A DNA stretch of 64,000 nucleotides from positions 372,001 to 436,000 of the forward strand of contig JAAVTG010000614.1 of the NCBI GenBank assembly GCA_011947345.1, read 5' to 3'. Below the pieces are notes generated by a model. That model was not told the DNA's origin. It ran no database searches and saw only the letters and a program-made list of their open reading frames with translations. The translations under genes and the position numbers were made by a program. The DNA is from Phytophthora quininea. Lineage: Eukaryota; Oomycota; Peronosporomycetes; Peronosporales; Peronosporaceae. Every line of letters starts with the position of its first letter. The first letter of the stretch is position 1. Shown here piece after piece: positions 44,085 to 56,289 of this stretch.

Positions 44085-47000
44085 ATGGGGACAGGAACTG
44101 AAACAAAGCGTCCAAGCAGCAGCACAACAACCAGAATGCGCCTAACGTGGGGAAAGCAGCAGAGAAGGGGAGCAATCTAGTCGACTTGTCGACAAAAGCG
44201 CTGGTCCAATCATGTAAAGATGGACAAGCAGACGTTGTGCGGAAGTTGCTGGTCGAAAAGAAAGTGGACGTCAATGCGACTACCGACGCCGGGTGGACAC
44301 CATTGATCACTGCAGCGGCTTACGGCCATGCAGATGTGGTTAACATCCTCTTGGAAAGTGGAGCAAGTGTCGATAAACGCGGACGGATGCAAGCGACTGC
44401 ACTCATTGGCGCCGCTGTCTCGGACCAGGCCGCAATCGTGCGGGTGTTACTCCAACACGGTGCCCCCATTGACTTGGTCGACCAAGATGGAGACAGTTCG
44501 TTGAGTTTGGTGGTGGTCAAGGGTTCTACTGCGGTGGTGCGTGCTCTCCTTGACAACGGGGCTTCACTTGATACCCGCAACAGTGCAGGGTGGACTCCGC
44601 TGACGAATGCTGCACGGTATAAACGCACTGAGGTGCTTTCGATGCTTCTCGAGGCTGATGCCAATGTTCATACACGCGGACCTAACGACGCTACTGCTCT
44701 CCGAGTCGCTAGCGAACTCGATGTAGTCGGTATGGTGCGATCTCTCCTCGAGCACGGTGCAGCTGTAGATGCAGCCAATGACCGCAGTGACACGCCACTG
44801 ATCATTGCTGCGGACGACGGACGTGTTGGTGTCGTACGTGTCCTGCTGGACAACGGAGCCGACGTCGATCTGGCGAATAACGACGGGCAGACCCCGTTGA
44901 TGAATGCGGCGCTGCGTGGCCACGTCGGTATTTCGACGATGCTGCTGGAGAAAGGGGCAGATATGGATAAGCAGAGTGATCATGGGACCACAGCTCTCTG
45001 GGCTGCTTGTGAGTTTAACCAGATTGAGGTTGTCCGGGTACTCGTCCAGAATGGAGCATCCGTTGACTTGGTCGACAACAAAGGCGTTGCCCCGCTGTTC
45101 TGTGCCTTCGTAAAGGGCCACAACGCTGTAGCGGAGGTTCTACTAACTGGTGGGGCGAACGTGGATGCTGTGACTAGAGATGACAATCTCCTCTCTTTGT
45201 TGCTGTTGATAGCGGTACGCTCGACTGTGTGGAACTGCTGCCGAAGTATAGGGCGACGGTTGATCTGGTCAATCGTGCAGGATGGACACCGTTGCTGCGC
45301 GCAGCAGCCCGTGGACATGCGGATGTGGTTGATCTACTACTGAAGAACGGTGCAAGTGTCAACAAGATCGGGATTAAACGAGCCACTGCCCTTGGAATCG
45401 CTTGTCAGTATGGTCAGCGCGACATCGCGCAACTCCTCATCGATAATGGTGCGGACATCGATGCCGTCGATGAAGACAGAGATACCCCGCTGACGGCTGC
45501 GGCTGGAAGTGGTCATATAGAAATTGTGAGGCTCCTGCTGTCGTGCCATACCAATGTTAACGCAGTCACCAAAAATGGCTGGACAACGTTAATGAAGGCT
45601 GTAGTGGTCGGTCGCACGGGTCTAGTCGAGATGTTGCTGGAAAAGGGCGCAGCTGTGGACGCAATTGAACTGCGTGGGGCTACAGCTCTTATCGTTGCGT
45701 GCGCGATTGGCAAAGAAGGAGTCGTTGAAACTCTACTCAAGCACGACGCATCGATAGACGCGATAGATAAAGACGGCGATAGTGCATTGCTCATGGCTGC
45801 TGTCAAGGGTCTTGCTGCCGTCGTGCAACTGCTTCTTAATCGTAGAGCTTCGGTTGAGATGTCTAACAATGCAGGGTGGACGCCGTTGATGAACGCTGCG
45901 AAGAATGGTCACGTCAAAGTAGCTCAAATGCTCCTCAAGAACGGTGCCAACGTCAACAAGCGTGGTCCCAAACAGGCTACGGCACTCCGGATCACCTGTC
46001 AGAGCGATCTTGTTGACATGGTGCGATGTCTCTTGGAACACGGCGCTGCTGTCGACGAGGTCGATGAATACGGCGACAGTCCGCTCACGATCGCTGCAGA
46101 CAAAGGACTCGTCAACGTCGCACGTTTGCTGATGGAGAAGGATGCAGACGTTGACCTGGCAAGCAAAGACGGATATACGTCGCTGATGAACGCGGCGGCG
46201 CACGGTCACGTTGATATGATAAAGCTGCTTGTAGAAAAAGGAGTGCAGGTTGATAAGCAACGAGCGAACTGCTGCACAGCGCTTCGATTTGCTTGTCAGA
46301 ACAACCAGCTTGCCATTGCCTGCATTCTAGTTGAGAACGGGGCTTCTGTGAATCTCGCAGGCTCTGACGGGAACACTCCTCTGATCGTTACAGCGGAGAA
46401 GGGCGACAGAGATATCGCCGAGTTCCTTTTAAGCAAGGACGCAGTGGTCGATGCGGCCAATAACGACGGATGGACGCCATTGCTGCGTGCCGTACCTCGT
46501 GAGCACGTGGATGTGGTTGATCTCCTGCTAAAAAGCGGTGCGAATATTGACCAGATCAAGCCTCCGCTCTTCGGATCGCGTGTCAATCCGATCGAATTGA
46601 GCTCGTTCATCTTCTCCTGAAGCACCGTGCGTCTGTCGACTTGGCTGATGAAAGCGGAGACTCTCCGCTCAAGGTCGCAGCTGCCAAAGGCTTCACTAGC
46701 ATCGTCCGACTGCTGCTCGACAGTGGAGCTTCTGTTGATCAAGCGAACGCCACTGGGTGGACCCCATTGATGCGTGCCGCTGAGAATGGACAACTGGAAG
46801 TGATGTCAATGCTACTCAAGGCAGGAGGACGTCAACAAACATTGACCTAACGAGGCTACTGCTCTCCGAATCGTAAGTCAACTAGATCACGTTGAGGTCG
46901 TCAACACTCTTCTTGAACACGGTACAGCCGTTGACGATGCCGACGACCTCGGCGATGTTCCTCTCATCGTTGCTGTCGACTACGAACATGTCGACGTAAT

Positions 47001-47397
47001 GCGTTCACTAGTAACGAGCGGTTCAAACATTGACGCAGCCAACAATGCCGGGTGGACTTCGTTGATGAGCGCGGCGGCGTGAGGTCATGTCAGTGCGGTC
47101 GAGCTGCTTCTAGAGAGCGGTGCGAGTATGGAAATGCAACGAGGAAACGGGTCGACAGCACTCCGCATCGCTTGCGAGTTCGGACAGCTTGACATCGTGC
47201 GGATCCTCGCCGAGAACGGTGCTGCCGTTGACTCAGCTGATCAAAGAGGCAACACACCGTACGATGCTGCTCGAGCCAACAACCACGGCGAAGTGGCGGC
47301 CTACATTTTGGGGGCTCTGAGAAGCAACCGCCTGCCCCACGACGCAGTCGCTGCTCGATTGAGGAACCTCAACGCCATTGCAAGAAGAAACACGTGA
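44085..47397 (+). CDS. Giant ankyrin-repeat protein B
   Basis: Begins MGTGTETK, a start shared with the other ankyrin genes here. A short polar leader follows (frame change near 44115), then about 31 ankyrin units of exactly 33 residues. The protein ends with the family cap YILGALRSNRLPHDAVAARL. No signal peptide, TM segment or other domain. It is a cytoplasmic or nuclear binding scaffold by family; partners are unknown. Breaks near 45190, 46560 and 46845 lie within units whose register continues. In addition there is an in-frame TGA at 47080-47082, where paralogues have an arginine or similar codon in the A-A-x-x-GHV helix. This could end the protein about 100 residues early and remove the cap, so the gene may be partly inactive. 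Confidence 0.75.
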
Positions 47398-47429
47398 AGC
47401 CTCGTGGCTGACTCGGTACTATAATCGTT

Positions 47430-47448
47430 TCTCATTTGCATTTTGTTG
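47430..47448 (+). promoter_or_regulatory. Likely Inr/FPR core promoter of ankyrin gene C
   Basis: TCATTT directly followed by G and CATTTTG resembles the oomycete initiator plus flanking promoter region, with a spacing one base shorter than the consensus. It lies 47 bp before the ATG at 47495 and 33 bp after the stop of ankyrin gene B, so gene C would have its own promoter in a very short gap. Confidence 0.5.
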
Positions 47449-47494
47449 GCGATGTCAAACACGTTGCAATTCAAGTTATGTCGCTAAACCTTTG

Positions 47495-50400
47495 ATGGCC
47501 GCCGACCACAGAAGTTCAGGCGATAGACCGCCACTTCCTTCCTCGTTTGCTGCAAAGACCGCACGAGAATCAACCCAGCCGTCTTCATGGCCACTCTCGA
47601 ACGAGACAAGAGGTGAAGAAGGTATGGGGACCGGAGTCGAGAAGCAAGAGACCAAAAGGAAGCAAAACAACCAGGAGCAAGACAAGGATTGCGAGAAAGA
47701 AGGATGTCAAAAAGTCACAGCCGATACCAGAGCGCTATTCGAAGCCTGCGACCAAGGACAAGTGGACCAAGCTCGAGAGCTGCTGGGTCATGGAGCTGAC
47801 CCCCATGCGGTCGACCTCAGCGGACGGACTCTCTTGGTGCTTGCAGCCATCAAAGGTCACGTGGAAGTGGCGAAAGAGCTGGTCAAGAACAAGGTGGACG
47901 TCAATGCAGCCAACACTGCTGGCTGGGCACCATTGGCTGCCGCAAGCTCCGGTGGGTTTGAAGATGTCGTCCACGTGCTCCTTCAAGCAGGAGCAAACGT
48001 GGACTTTGAGGGGCCGCAGGGAAGAACAGCTTTCTGGGGTGCTTGTCGAGGCGGCTATACAAACGTTGTAGAGGTTCTCCTGCACCGTGGTGCGTCTATT
48101 GATGTGGTGGACGACACTGGCAATAGCCCACTGCTTGTAGCTTGTGAGAATGGCCACGTCGATGTGGCTCGCTTGCTAGTGGACAACGGTGCTGACATTG
48201 AAGCTGCGAACGAGGCTGGGTGGACGCCACTGAGGAGCGCTGCGCGGAATGGACACGCCGAAGTGGTGGAATTGCTGTTGGAGAACGATGCAAACACCGA
48301 CAAACAGCGTGGGGATGGATCCACAGCGCTCCAAGTCGCCTGTAACAAGGACCATTTAGCTGTTGTGCGTATACTCGTCGAGAATGGAGCTTCGGTCGAC
48401 TTGGCCGACAAATATGGCGATACGCCACTAATCAACGCAGCTGACGGTGGTCATCGCGAAATTGCGGAATATCTTTTGAGCAAGGAAGCGGCGATTGATC
48501 TGACGGACGCTGAAGGGTTGACGCCACTGATGCACGCGGTCGCTGGTGGACATGCGAATGTGGTGAATTTACTCCTGGAAAGTGGAGCAAGTGTTGATAC
48601 TCGCGGTCCAATCAAGCTACTGCGCTTCGAATTGCTTGCCAATCCGATCGCGTTGATATCGTCAAACTTCTCCTGGACTATGGTGCTTCGGTTGATTTAG
48701 CTGACGACACTGGGGACGGCCCACTGAAAATGGCGGTGGTCTGTGGTCATATTGCTGTCGCCCATGCGCTGCTAGAAGGCGGGGCTTCAATTGACATGAC
48801 GAACGACGCAGGATCAACTCCGTTGATGAACGCTTCCCAAAAGGGGAACGTGGAGATGGTGTCGCTGCTACTTGATAATGATGCCAAGGCCAACATGCGT
48901 GGCCCGAATCAAGCCACAGTTCTCAGTCTCACGTGCAAATCTGACCATGTAGAAACTGTTCGCGCTCTCCTCGAGCACGGTGCAGCTATCAACGAAGGCG
49001 ATGAATATGGTGAAACACCTCTTATGAATGCAGCCAGAAAAGGATGCGTAGGTGTAGCGCGATTGCTACTGGAAAATGGTGCCGACGTAAATTTGCCAAA
49101 CAAAGAATCGTGGACTCCGCTAATGACTGCTTCTCAAAATGGGCATGTCAAAGTGATGGAAATGCTTTTCAAGAAGGATGCTATTGTCGATAAGCGGGGG
49201 CCAAGAGGAGCCACAGCTCTTCGACTGGCATGTCAGCTTGACAATGTAGACGCTGTGCGAACCCTCCTCGACCATGGAGCTGGGATTGACGAGGTCGATG
49301 AGGACGGCTATACTTCTCTATCCATTGCTGCTGTGAGCGGGTGTATTGGTGTTGCATGTTTACTGGTGGACAACGGTGCTGATATCGACTTCGCCAGCAC
49401 CGCTGGATGGACGCCGCTCATGGGAGCGTCACAAAATGGCCACGTTAATGTAGTAGAAATCCTGCTGGAGCACGGTGCCAGTGTAAATAAACTGCGAGAA
49501 AACCAGTGGACGGCACTCAATAGCGCTTGTGAGCAAGGTCGCCTTGCCGTTGTACGCGTCCTGGTCCAGAATGGTGCTTCAGTGGACCCGGCAGATGACG
49601 CCCCAGGCTATACACCCCTTACAAGTGCAGTAGTCGGAGGGCATGCGGATGTGGTTGATTTTCTTCTTGAAAAGGGTGCAAGTATCGATAGACGCACCCC
49701 ACAGGATGGCACCCCTCTGATCGTAGCGGCTTCGTCAGGCCATGAAGCAGTCGTGCGGACTTTGCTGAAACACGGCGCGGCGATTGACTTGGTTGATGGC
49801 GACGGGGATGGCTCGCTAAAACTAGCTGCAGCCGATGGCGACGCTGCCGTGGTGCGTGCACTTCTTGACGGCGGAGCTTCAGTTGACATAGTCAATAACT
49901 CTGGATGGACCCCGTTATTGAGCGCTGCGCTGAACGGCCATGCAGACGTAGTGAAGATGCTTCTAGAAAGCGGCGCCAACGTTAATAAACTAGGGCCCGG
50001 ACGAGGTACAGCGCTTCGAATTGCAAGTCAATTCGGGAAAACAGACACTGTGCGGGTTCTCCTCAATCACGGCGCAGCCATAGACGAGGTCGATCAGGAC
50101 GGTGATAGTCCTCTTCTCGGTGCATCCGAATGTGGAGACGTTGATGTAGTGCGCCTACTGGTTGATAATGGCGCTGATCTTGATCTGATGAACAATGCTG
50201 GATGGAATGCGTTGATAAGAACAGCGATACACGGCCATGTTGATGTGCTGCGACTGCTGCTTGAGAACGGAGCAAGCGTTGATAAACAACGTAAGAACGG
50301 ATCGACGGCACTTCACGTTGCTTGTGAATATGGCCATCTTGATGTTGTACGCGTTCTAATCAAGAGCGGAGCTTCAGTTGATCTGGCAGACAATGACGGG

Positions 50401-51933
50401 AATACTCCTCTCATTTGTGCAGCTGAGAGCGGCCAACTAGCTGTCTGCGAATTCCTACTGAGCACAGGGACCAGTGTTGATGCTCATAACAACGCCGGAT
50501 GGACGCCTTTGCTACGAGCTGTGGCTGGCGGTCATCTTGACGTGGTTGTTTTTCTACTGAGCACGGGCACAAATGTCAACCAAACGGGGATAAAGCGAGT
50601 CCCCGCGCTTCGGATCGCTTGCCAGTCTGATGGAGCCGACATGGTTCGACTTCTCATCGATAATGGCGCTGACATCGATGCAGCAGATGAAAATGGAGAG
50701 ACTCCGCTGATGGGAGCCTGTGTGAAAGGACATACGAGTGTGGTGAAGCTGCTGCTCTCTTGCAACGCTAACGTCGATGTGGCTAATGGTGGTGGTTGGA
50801 CAGCTCTAATGAAGGCGTCAGTGTTTGGCCACACCGATACAGTGGAAATGCTACTAGAGTATGGTGCCAACGTTGAAGTTTGCGGGCCAGACAACACTAC
50901 GCCGCTTTTAGTGGCGTCAATCTCCGGACATGAAGACGTTGTTAAGGTCCTGCTCAAATATGGTGCGTCGATTGATGCGAAGGCTCCAAATGAAGATACT
51001 CCGCTGCATTTGGCTGCTGCTAAGAACCATATTGGTGTGGTGAAGGCGTTGCTAGAACACGGCTCTTTGATCGATTCGACCGGCGCTACAGGGTGGACGT
51101 CGTTGATGAACGCTGCTCAGAATGGCCACCAAGAGATGGTTTCAACGCTGGTGAGTATGGGGGCGAGTGTTGATTTGCAACTTCCGAACGGGGGCACGGC
51201 GTTGCGAATTGCTAGCGAATGTGGGCAGGTCGGCGCTACGAAAGAGCTTCTCATACGTGGAGCTTCCGTTGACTTGGCAGATAGCGGTGGGTGGACTCCG
51301 CTCATGGCGGCTGCACAGCATGGATTCACCGACGTGGTGCAGACCCTGCTTGAGAGGGGTGCTGATGTTAATAGCCGCGGACCCAACAAGGCTACGGCTC
51401 TTCGAATTGCGTGTCAAACCGATAAAGTAGACACTGTGCAAGCCCTCCTCGAACACGACGCAGCAATTGACATGGCCGACGAGAACGGCGATACCCCGCT
51501 CAGTATTGCTGTTGACACCGGACGCGTCGGTGTAGCGCGTCTGCTGGTGGACAAAGATGCTGACATCACTTTACCAAATACTGCTGGGTGGACCCCATTG
51601 ATGAGAGCAGCGCGGCGTGGCCATGTTGATTTGGCGGAGATGTTGCTGGAAAAGGGAGCGAGTATCGACAATCAGCGCGATGACGGGTCAACGGCGCTTC
51701 GAGTTGCTCGTGGGGAAGGTCATCTTGCGGTTGTTCGCGTCCTCGTTGAGAGCGGTGCCTCCATCGACTTGGCAGATCAAGCTGGCAGTACGCCGTATGA
51801 CGCGGCTCACTCGACCGGCCATGACGAAGCGGCTGCCTACATCCTGCAAGCGCTGAGGAGCAATCGCCTGCCTCACGATGCGGTAGCTTCTCGATTCCGA
51901 AACCTCAACACCACCGAGAGTCGAAAGAATTGA
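47495..51933 (+). CDS. Giant ankyrin-repeat protein C
   Basis: About 1480 residues: a polar leader of some 90 residues, then about 42 ankyrin units, nearly all exactly 33 residues, then the cap YILQALRSNRLPHDAVASRF and a short basic end. The leader contains a second methionine at 47624 that begins MGTGVEKQ, the start motif of the paralogues; either ATG may be used, and the promoter at 47430 favours 47495. A single break near 48607 (GGTCCAATC, one C short) is closed in register, giving the standard RGP-x-QATALRIACQ unit. No other domain, signal peptide or TM segment is present. Units follow a three-step order (see the repeat entry). Same strand as gene B, only 97 bp downstream. It is the best-preserved gene of the cluster. 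Confidence 0.85.
48700..51830 (+). repeat. 297-bp higher-order ankyrin repeat
   Basis: Single ankyrin units alternate in a fixed order of three. Type 1 is AGWTPLM ... GHVxVVEMLLEKGASVDK. Type 2 is RGPxxATALRIACQ ... VRxLLEHGAAID, or the variant QRxNGSTALRIACE ... VRVLVENGASVDL. Type 3 is DEDGDTPL ... GVARLLVDNGADIDL. The period is therefore 99 residues or 297 bp, seen about ten times in gene C with some skipped units. The same order occurs in genes B and E. Confidence 0.8.
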
Positions 51934-52174
51934 TGGAGCTGTGAAACAAGTTAGTAGTATTTTGTCAATTTAGTTGGTTCAACGACCTTGCCGAACACTC
52001 TTGTCGGCTACACACCAAATACGTCATTCTCTTAGACTGGACGGGGACGACGACGACGACGGCGATGTTCGCGGAGCAATCGCAGCGAACGGTGGGAGGA
52101 CATTGCCCACTGACCGTACAGGGAAGCCACAGCGCTCGTTGCGGGGGTGACAACCGCAGGCATCAAGTGGTTCA

Positions 52175-53359
52175 CTAATGATGGCACTCCCCGGTGGTAG
52201 GGACTAGGGGGACTCGCAGCGACGGGAGCAGCCTCGGCGTGGGGACCGACGGACCGCGCGATTGGAGCGCTGGAGGCATCTCCGCTTTGAAATACGGCCG
52301 GGACAGTGCTGCAGGGGACGGCTGCAGTAGCACACTTGCAGCCACCAGCTCAGACTGTGAATACCCCGACGGAAGCTGTGCAGGCTGCAGATTTCGCTCT
52401 TGGACGTACGGGCGGTGGCTTGTTGGCGGCAACGCTTGGCTGGTGCTAACGACTTGCTCTGCTCCTGCTCTGTAGTCCGCGTACGGTACAGCGTACGCTT
52501 GCCGAGTCGACGTAGGACTGGCGTGTGCGTACACCACTGCCGGTGGCAAGAACAGCGTTGGCGGCGGAGGCTGCATTGGCACCACGTGCGTCGGTGCACC
52601 CGCATAGGGATAGTTCGTCATGGGCACCGCATCCGTCGTTTCGTATGCCGCCCCGGCTCCTGCTTCGCTACCTTGTTGCTCTTTGGGTTCTGCTTATGCC
52701 GCCGCTTGACGGTGCCCGGGCCGCGCCGCCTTCCTCCTCCTCTGACGCGCTGCTACGACGGCGCTTTCGCGAAAACTTTTTGGCGTCGAATTTCCGCTGG
52801 TGCTGGTTCTGCTTGGACCGGTGCTCCTCGCACAGGTTGTGCGGCTTGCCGTTGCGCTTGACCGCGCGCTCGTTCTCGCACTTGCGGGACTGGTACAGAC
52901 AGCGGCCGCGGTAGGCACCGGGGCTTCTTGTGGCGCTCAGCTTGGGCTCGGCCGCGATGCGCACCGGTTCCACGCGGGCGGCGTCCACGGGCTGCAGCTT
53001 GCGACCAGCTTTCGACGGCGTCCTGCTGCGCTGCTGCTTGGCGGTGGGCTCGACAATGCGGCCGGCGCCGTTGGCGGAGACCAGGGCGGCCGCGGGCTCG
53101 TCGGCCGGGGCCACCTTTGTTGAACTGTCGCCGGCTGCATATGGCCCCACAAGGCGATCGCGGCGGGCGGCGGCGGTGGCAGCACGTGACAGCCGTCGGG
53201 AGAAATGCGTGATGGCGGAGCCGGAGCTGATACGGGCAGCGTGGGTGGACTCGGAGCCAGCGATGGCACGACGGCGGCAGCGCAGGATCCGGCCAACCCT
53301 GACGTGACCTTTCCGCTTCCTATCGCGCTGCTTCGAACCTGCATAAAAATAGAACGCAA
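52175..53359 (-). CDS. Oomycete Cys/His-motif protein, putative regulator
   Basis: From 53359 down: a Pro/Ala-rich leader, then a compact basic motif with CLYQSRKCENERAVKRNG followed by NLCEEHRSKQNQHQRKFD. Spacing is C-x6-C-x14-C-x3-H, followed by an Asn/Gln/Arg helix and a Lys/Arg-rich nuclear-type signal. A low-complexity Pro/Ala/Tyr tail ends at 52175. I know this motif as a recurring element in oomycete predicted regulators, but I cannot name a domain family; zinc binding and nucleic-acid contact are inference. Breaks near 53155, 52655 and 52640 can each be closed by one added base. The start is uncertain; the leader is GC-rich and poorly constrained. Confidence 0.55.
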
Positions 53360-54192
53360 TGCGGGACCAGATCAGAACGGCGACGTGACAGCAAGTATCT
53401 TTTTTTTACCTTGCGCGTTGTTTGGCTTCCAAACGTCAACACCAGAGCTGCAATTGCGCTTGGCAAGTGTCGTCCGCCTTTGGCTGGGCTTCGAGAAGAA
53501 CGCCTCCGTGTCTCCTGTCTGTGCCGGTCGTTGAAGGGAGTGCACTTTCGAAGTGGCCACGTCAGAAACGGCCCTCGCTCGTCACTCGAGCCTTGTCTGC
53601 CACGCTCGACACGCTGCCAAAATGGCTGGCCACGAGCACATGCCGCGTCCGCGTGTGCAGCAGAGCGCTGCTCCAGGCTCTTCTCCGAGGCGGGCAAAGC
53701 TCCCTCCTCTGTCGTCACTGCGTCTCACACACACAGACAGCGCTGTATGCACATGTGTGTGCTTTTCAGTCACAGCGGACTGGTCCCGCTGCAACACAAC
53801 CTTGCCCCTTCGCCGGCCTTTTACGTCAGCCAACGCAGGTCGGATCAGACCATGCGAAAGAAATTCCCCGGCGCCTTTGAACGGCTTCGCTCCGTGCTGG
53901 TGGAGCGATAATGCCAATGCTGCTTGCTACGCCGGCCGATTATGCGCCGCCAGTCCCTGCAACAGGTCGACGCAGCGAGTCAACAGCGGGCGAGTCCGCC
54001 ACGACGCCCCGAAAACCGAGCTCCTGGTCACCGCCGCACTCGCCGCTGCACTCGGCAAGCTCGCATAGCGCCGGCTGTATCAGAACAGACGCCACGTTGC
54101 TCGATGCAAACAGCAGAGCCCGTGACACGGCGCTCTATTCGGGCGGCGTCCTCTGCCTCAGCGGTCGCGTCCGCTCTTCCTGCACTGTTGCC
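53360..54192. other. Intergenic region
   Basis: 833 bp between two divergent genes. Several overlapping frames of 100-170 codons exist on both strands, without motifs or consistent composition. I see nothing I would call a gene. Confidence 0.4.
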
Positions 54193-55391
54193 ATGACCTC
54201 GGCCGAGACGCCCTCGGGCACCTCCACGTCCCTCACCTACCTGGTCTACGCCAGCGTGTACTCGTGCGGCTCGCTGTTCGTCGTGCCAGCGTTCGTGGCG
54301 CTGCGCCGAATGCTGCGCACGTGGCGCAGCGACCGCACCGCCGTGCGTCTGTACGGTCTGCTGGCCTTGGGCGCCATGCTGAGGGCGGCTGCCTTCGTGC
54401 TGGTAGCGCTGTGGATGCTGGCGCTGTTCCAGTCCCACGAGGACGGTCTGCTGGACAAGGAGGCCGCCCACCTGCACCTGTCCTACCTGCAGCTGGTGTT
54501 CCTGTGGCAACTACTCGGCGCGTCGGCGTCGTTGGTGCTCGGCTGCGTCTTCTTGCTGGTGTTCAACACGTGGGCTGCCATGGTGGACAAGGTGCAGGGC
54601 AACGACGCCGTGTTTGGCACCAACAAGCGCCGCCAACGAAGCGGAGACCGAGCGACCGACGCGCTGCTGCAGAGCATCCACACCAGGGCAGCGCTCGACC
54701 TCGACGAACGGAGGGACAGCGCGGCGTCTGCTGTGCCAATGCCGGTGTCTTCACTTGCACCGCCACCGCCACCGAGACTGCTGTTCATTCGGCTGATGGT
54801 CGCAGTGTATCTGCTGCAGATGGGCATGTTCCTGTTCGCGAGACAGCAGCCCCGCAGCCGCATCCGACGCAGTTTGCTGCTCGTGGCCACGACGTTGTTG
54901 GTGTGTTGCTGGGCTGCTTGTGTGGTGCTGCTACCAGCGTATGGGGAGCGGATGTGTGCGCTGCTGGACAAGGTGGCGGAAGACGTTCGACACCGACAAC
55001 GCAACATCCGACGCATCGCATTCATCGCGGCGGTGTTTTGTCTGATGCACACGCTGTCGCTGCTGCTGCTTGCCGCGTCGCAGTGCACGCCACCATCGGA
55101 TCAAGCGTCCTCGTCGGTGGTGGGCAACACGACACACACGACCGATGTCCACTGGCCGCACATTCCACTGCACGACATCATCCAAGGCAACCCGGCTTTC
55201 TTCTTCCCGTCGGGGTTGGGGACGGTGCGAAGCATTCAAACGACGGACTGCTGCGCTGGGTCGTCATGGTGGAAGTGATCGAGTTTCCCGTGGAATTGGC
55301 GCTACTGTTGGCGTTGCTGTGCGTTCTTCCTACACGGTCTGCACTGCCAGCTTTCCGCGGCTACCGGTCGATCCCGGAGAGGAAGAGTTGA
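54193..55391 (+). CDS. Seven-transmembrane protein, TOM1/TOM3- or GPCR-like
   Basis: About 400 residues from ATG 54193. Hydrophobic segments near residues 13-38, 52-80, 95-130, 199-219, 229-255, 276-299 and 360-380 give seven TM helices. A cytoplasmic-type loop of about 65 charged residues lies between helices 3 and 4. The layout, with a long third loop and short N-terminus, fits THH1/TOM1/TOM3-type or GPCR-like membrane proteins, but I see no family-defining motif. The last helix (VVMVEVIEFPVELALLLALL) is in another frame, reached by one extra G near 55243; without it the protein would end after six helices. Convergent with the collapsed ankyrin gene, 70 bp between stops. Confidence 0.6.
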
Positions 55392-55461
55392 CGAGAAAGA
55401 AAGCGCACAAGTAAACTGATTAATAAATAATGTAGATTGCTTCGGTAGGCTAGAGCATTCT

Positions 55462-55972
55462 TCATTCCACGGCGTCAGGACAAGGAACAATTCCGTCACG
55501 CGGTCGTCGATAGCTCCTCAGTGCTTGCAGAATGTACAAAGCCACTTCATCATGGCCGTTCGAGTGAGCAGCATCATACGGCGTATCTCCGGTGTCATCG
55601 GCTGCGTCGACACAAGCCCCACTCTCAACGAGGATACACACAACAGCAAGTTGGCCTCCCTCACAAGCGATATGTAGAGCCGTCGACCCGTTATCACGTT
55701 GCTTGTTGGCATTGGCTCCGTTCTCCAGCAGCATCTCGGCCACATCAGCGTGTCCACGCGCCGATGGAAGCTCCGTTCTCGACAAGAAGGCGCACGACAG
55801 CTAGTTGGCCAAACTCACAAGCAATGGGGAGCGCTGGTCAGTGTGTTTTGACTGGTTCCTTGTCCCCTCAATACCCAGAAGGGTTTTATCAAGTTTATCG
55901 TTAAAGATGTTCCTTGTTGGCCTCTTGGTCTTGCTGCGTCGCGGTCTCTTCCGTCGCCACTCCGGTCCCCAT
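55462..55972 (-). pseudogene. Collapsed ankyrin gene (relic D)
   Basis: The minus strand begins at 55972 with MGTGVATEETATQQDQEA, the start of the ankyrin family. After 23 residues it stops, and a short unmatched stretch follows. Then come two to three ankyrin units (IACEFGQLAVVRLLVENGAS, ARGHADVAEMLLENGANANK, GGQLAVVCILVESGACVDAA) and the family end cap YILQALRSYRRPRD. The 30 to 50 internal units of its relatives are gone: the unit ending GASI is joined directly to the middle of another, as expected from recombination between repeats. The promoter side and both caps are kept. Confidence 0.7.
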
Positions 55973-56289
55973 TATGTCTCCCGGGTCTTGTTCAAAAATG
56001 ATGCCGAGGTGGTGTTGGCGACTCCACTTGATCAACCGGGTAAATGATTTTCGTGCCTGGTGGAGTCTGGGTTGCATCTGTGAATTATTTGCAATGAGGG
56101 AGTCGTCAGTTATTGCGTGGTTGAGCTTTGGTTTCCACCCAATTTCTCTACGATCAAGCAGGAACCGGTAAGACAACGTCACTACCGTCAATCCTCAAGG
56201 TGCAAGCAAGGTGAACACGAATCGCCACTCCACCATCCACGCCCTGAAGCACTTCGATTCTTGGTCACAAGAACTCCGCAGTAGCTCCT
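55973..56289. other. Intergenic region between ankyrin relic D and gene E
   Basis: 317 bp. It holds the 3' end of gene E and whatever promoter relic D had. No motif or gene seen. Confidence 0.4.

Noticed and set aside
47495..51933. CRISPR-like or satellite reading of the regular 99-bp and 297-bp spacing
   Set aside because: The repeats are translated 33-residue ankyrin units with third-position variation, not short identical repeats with unique spacers.
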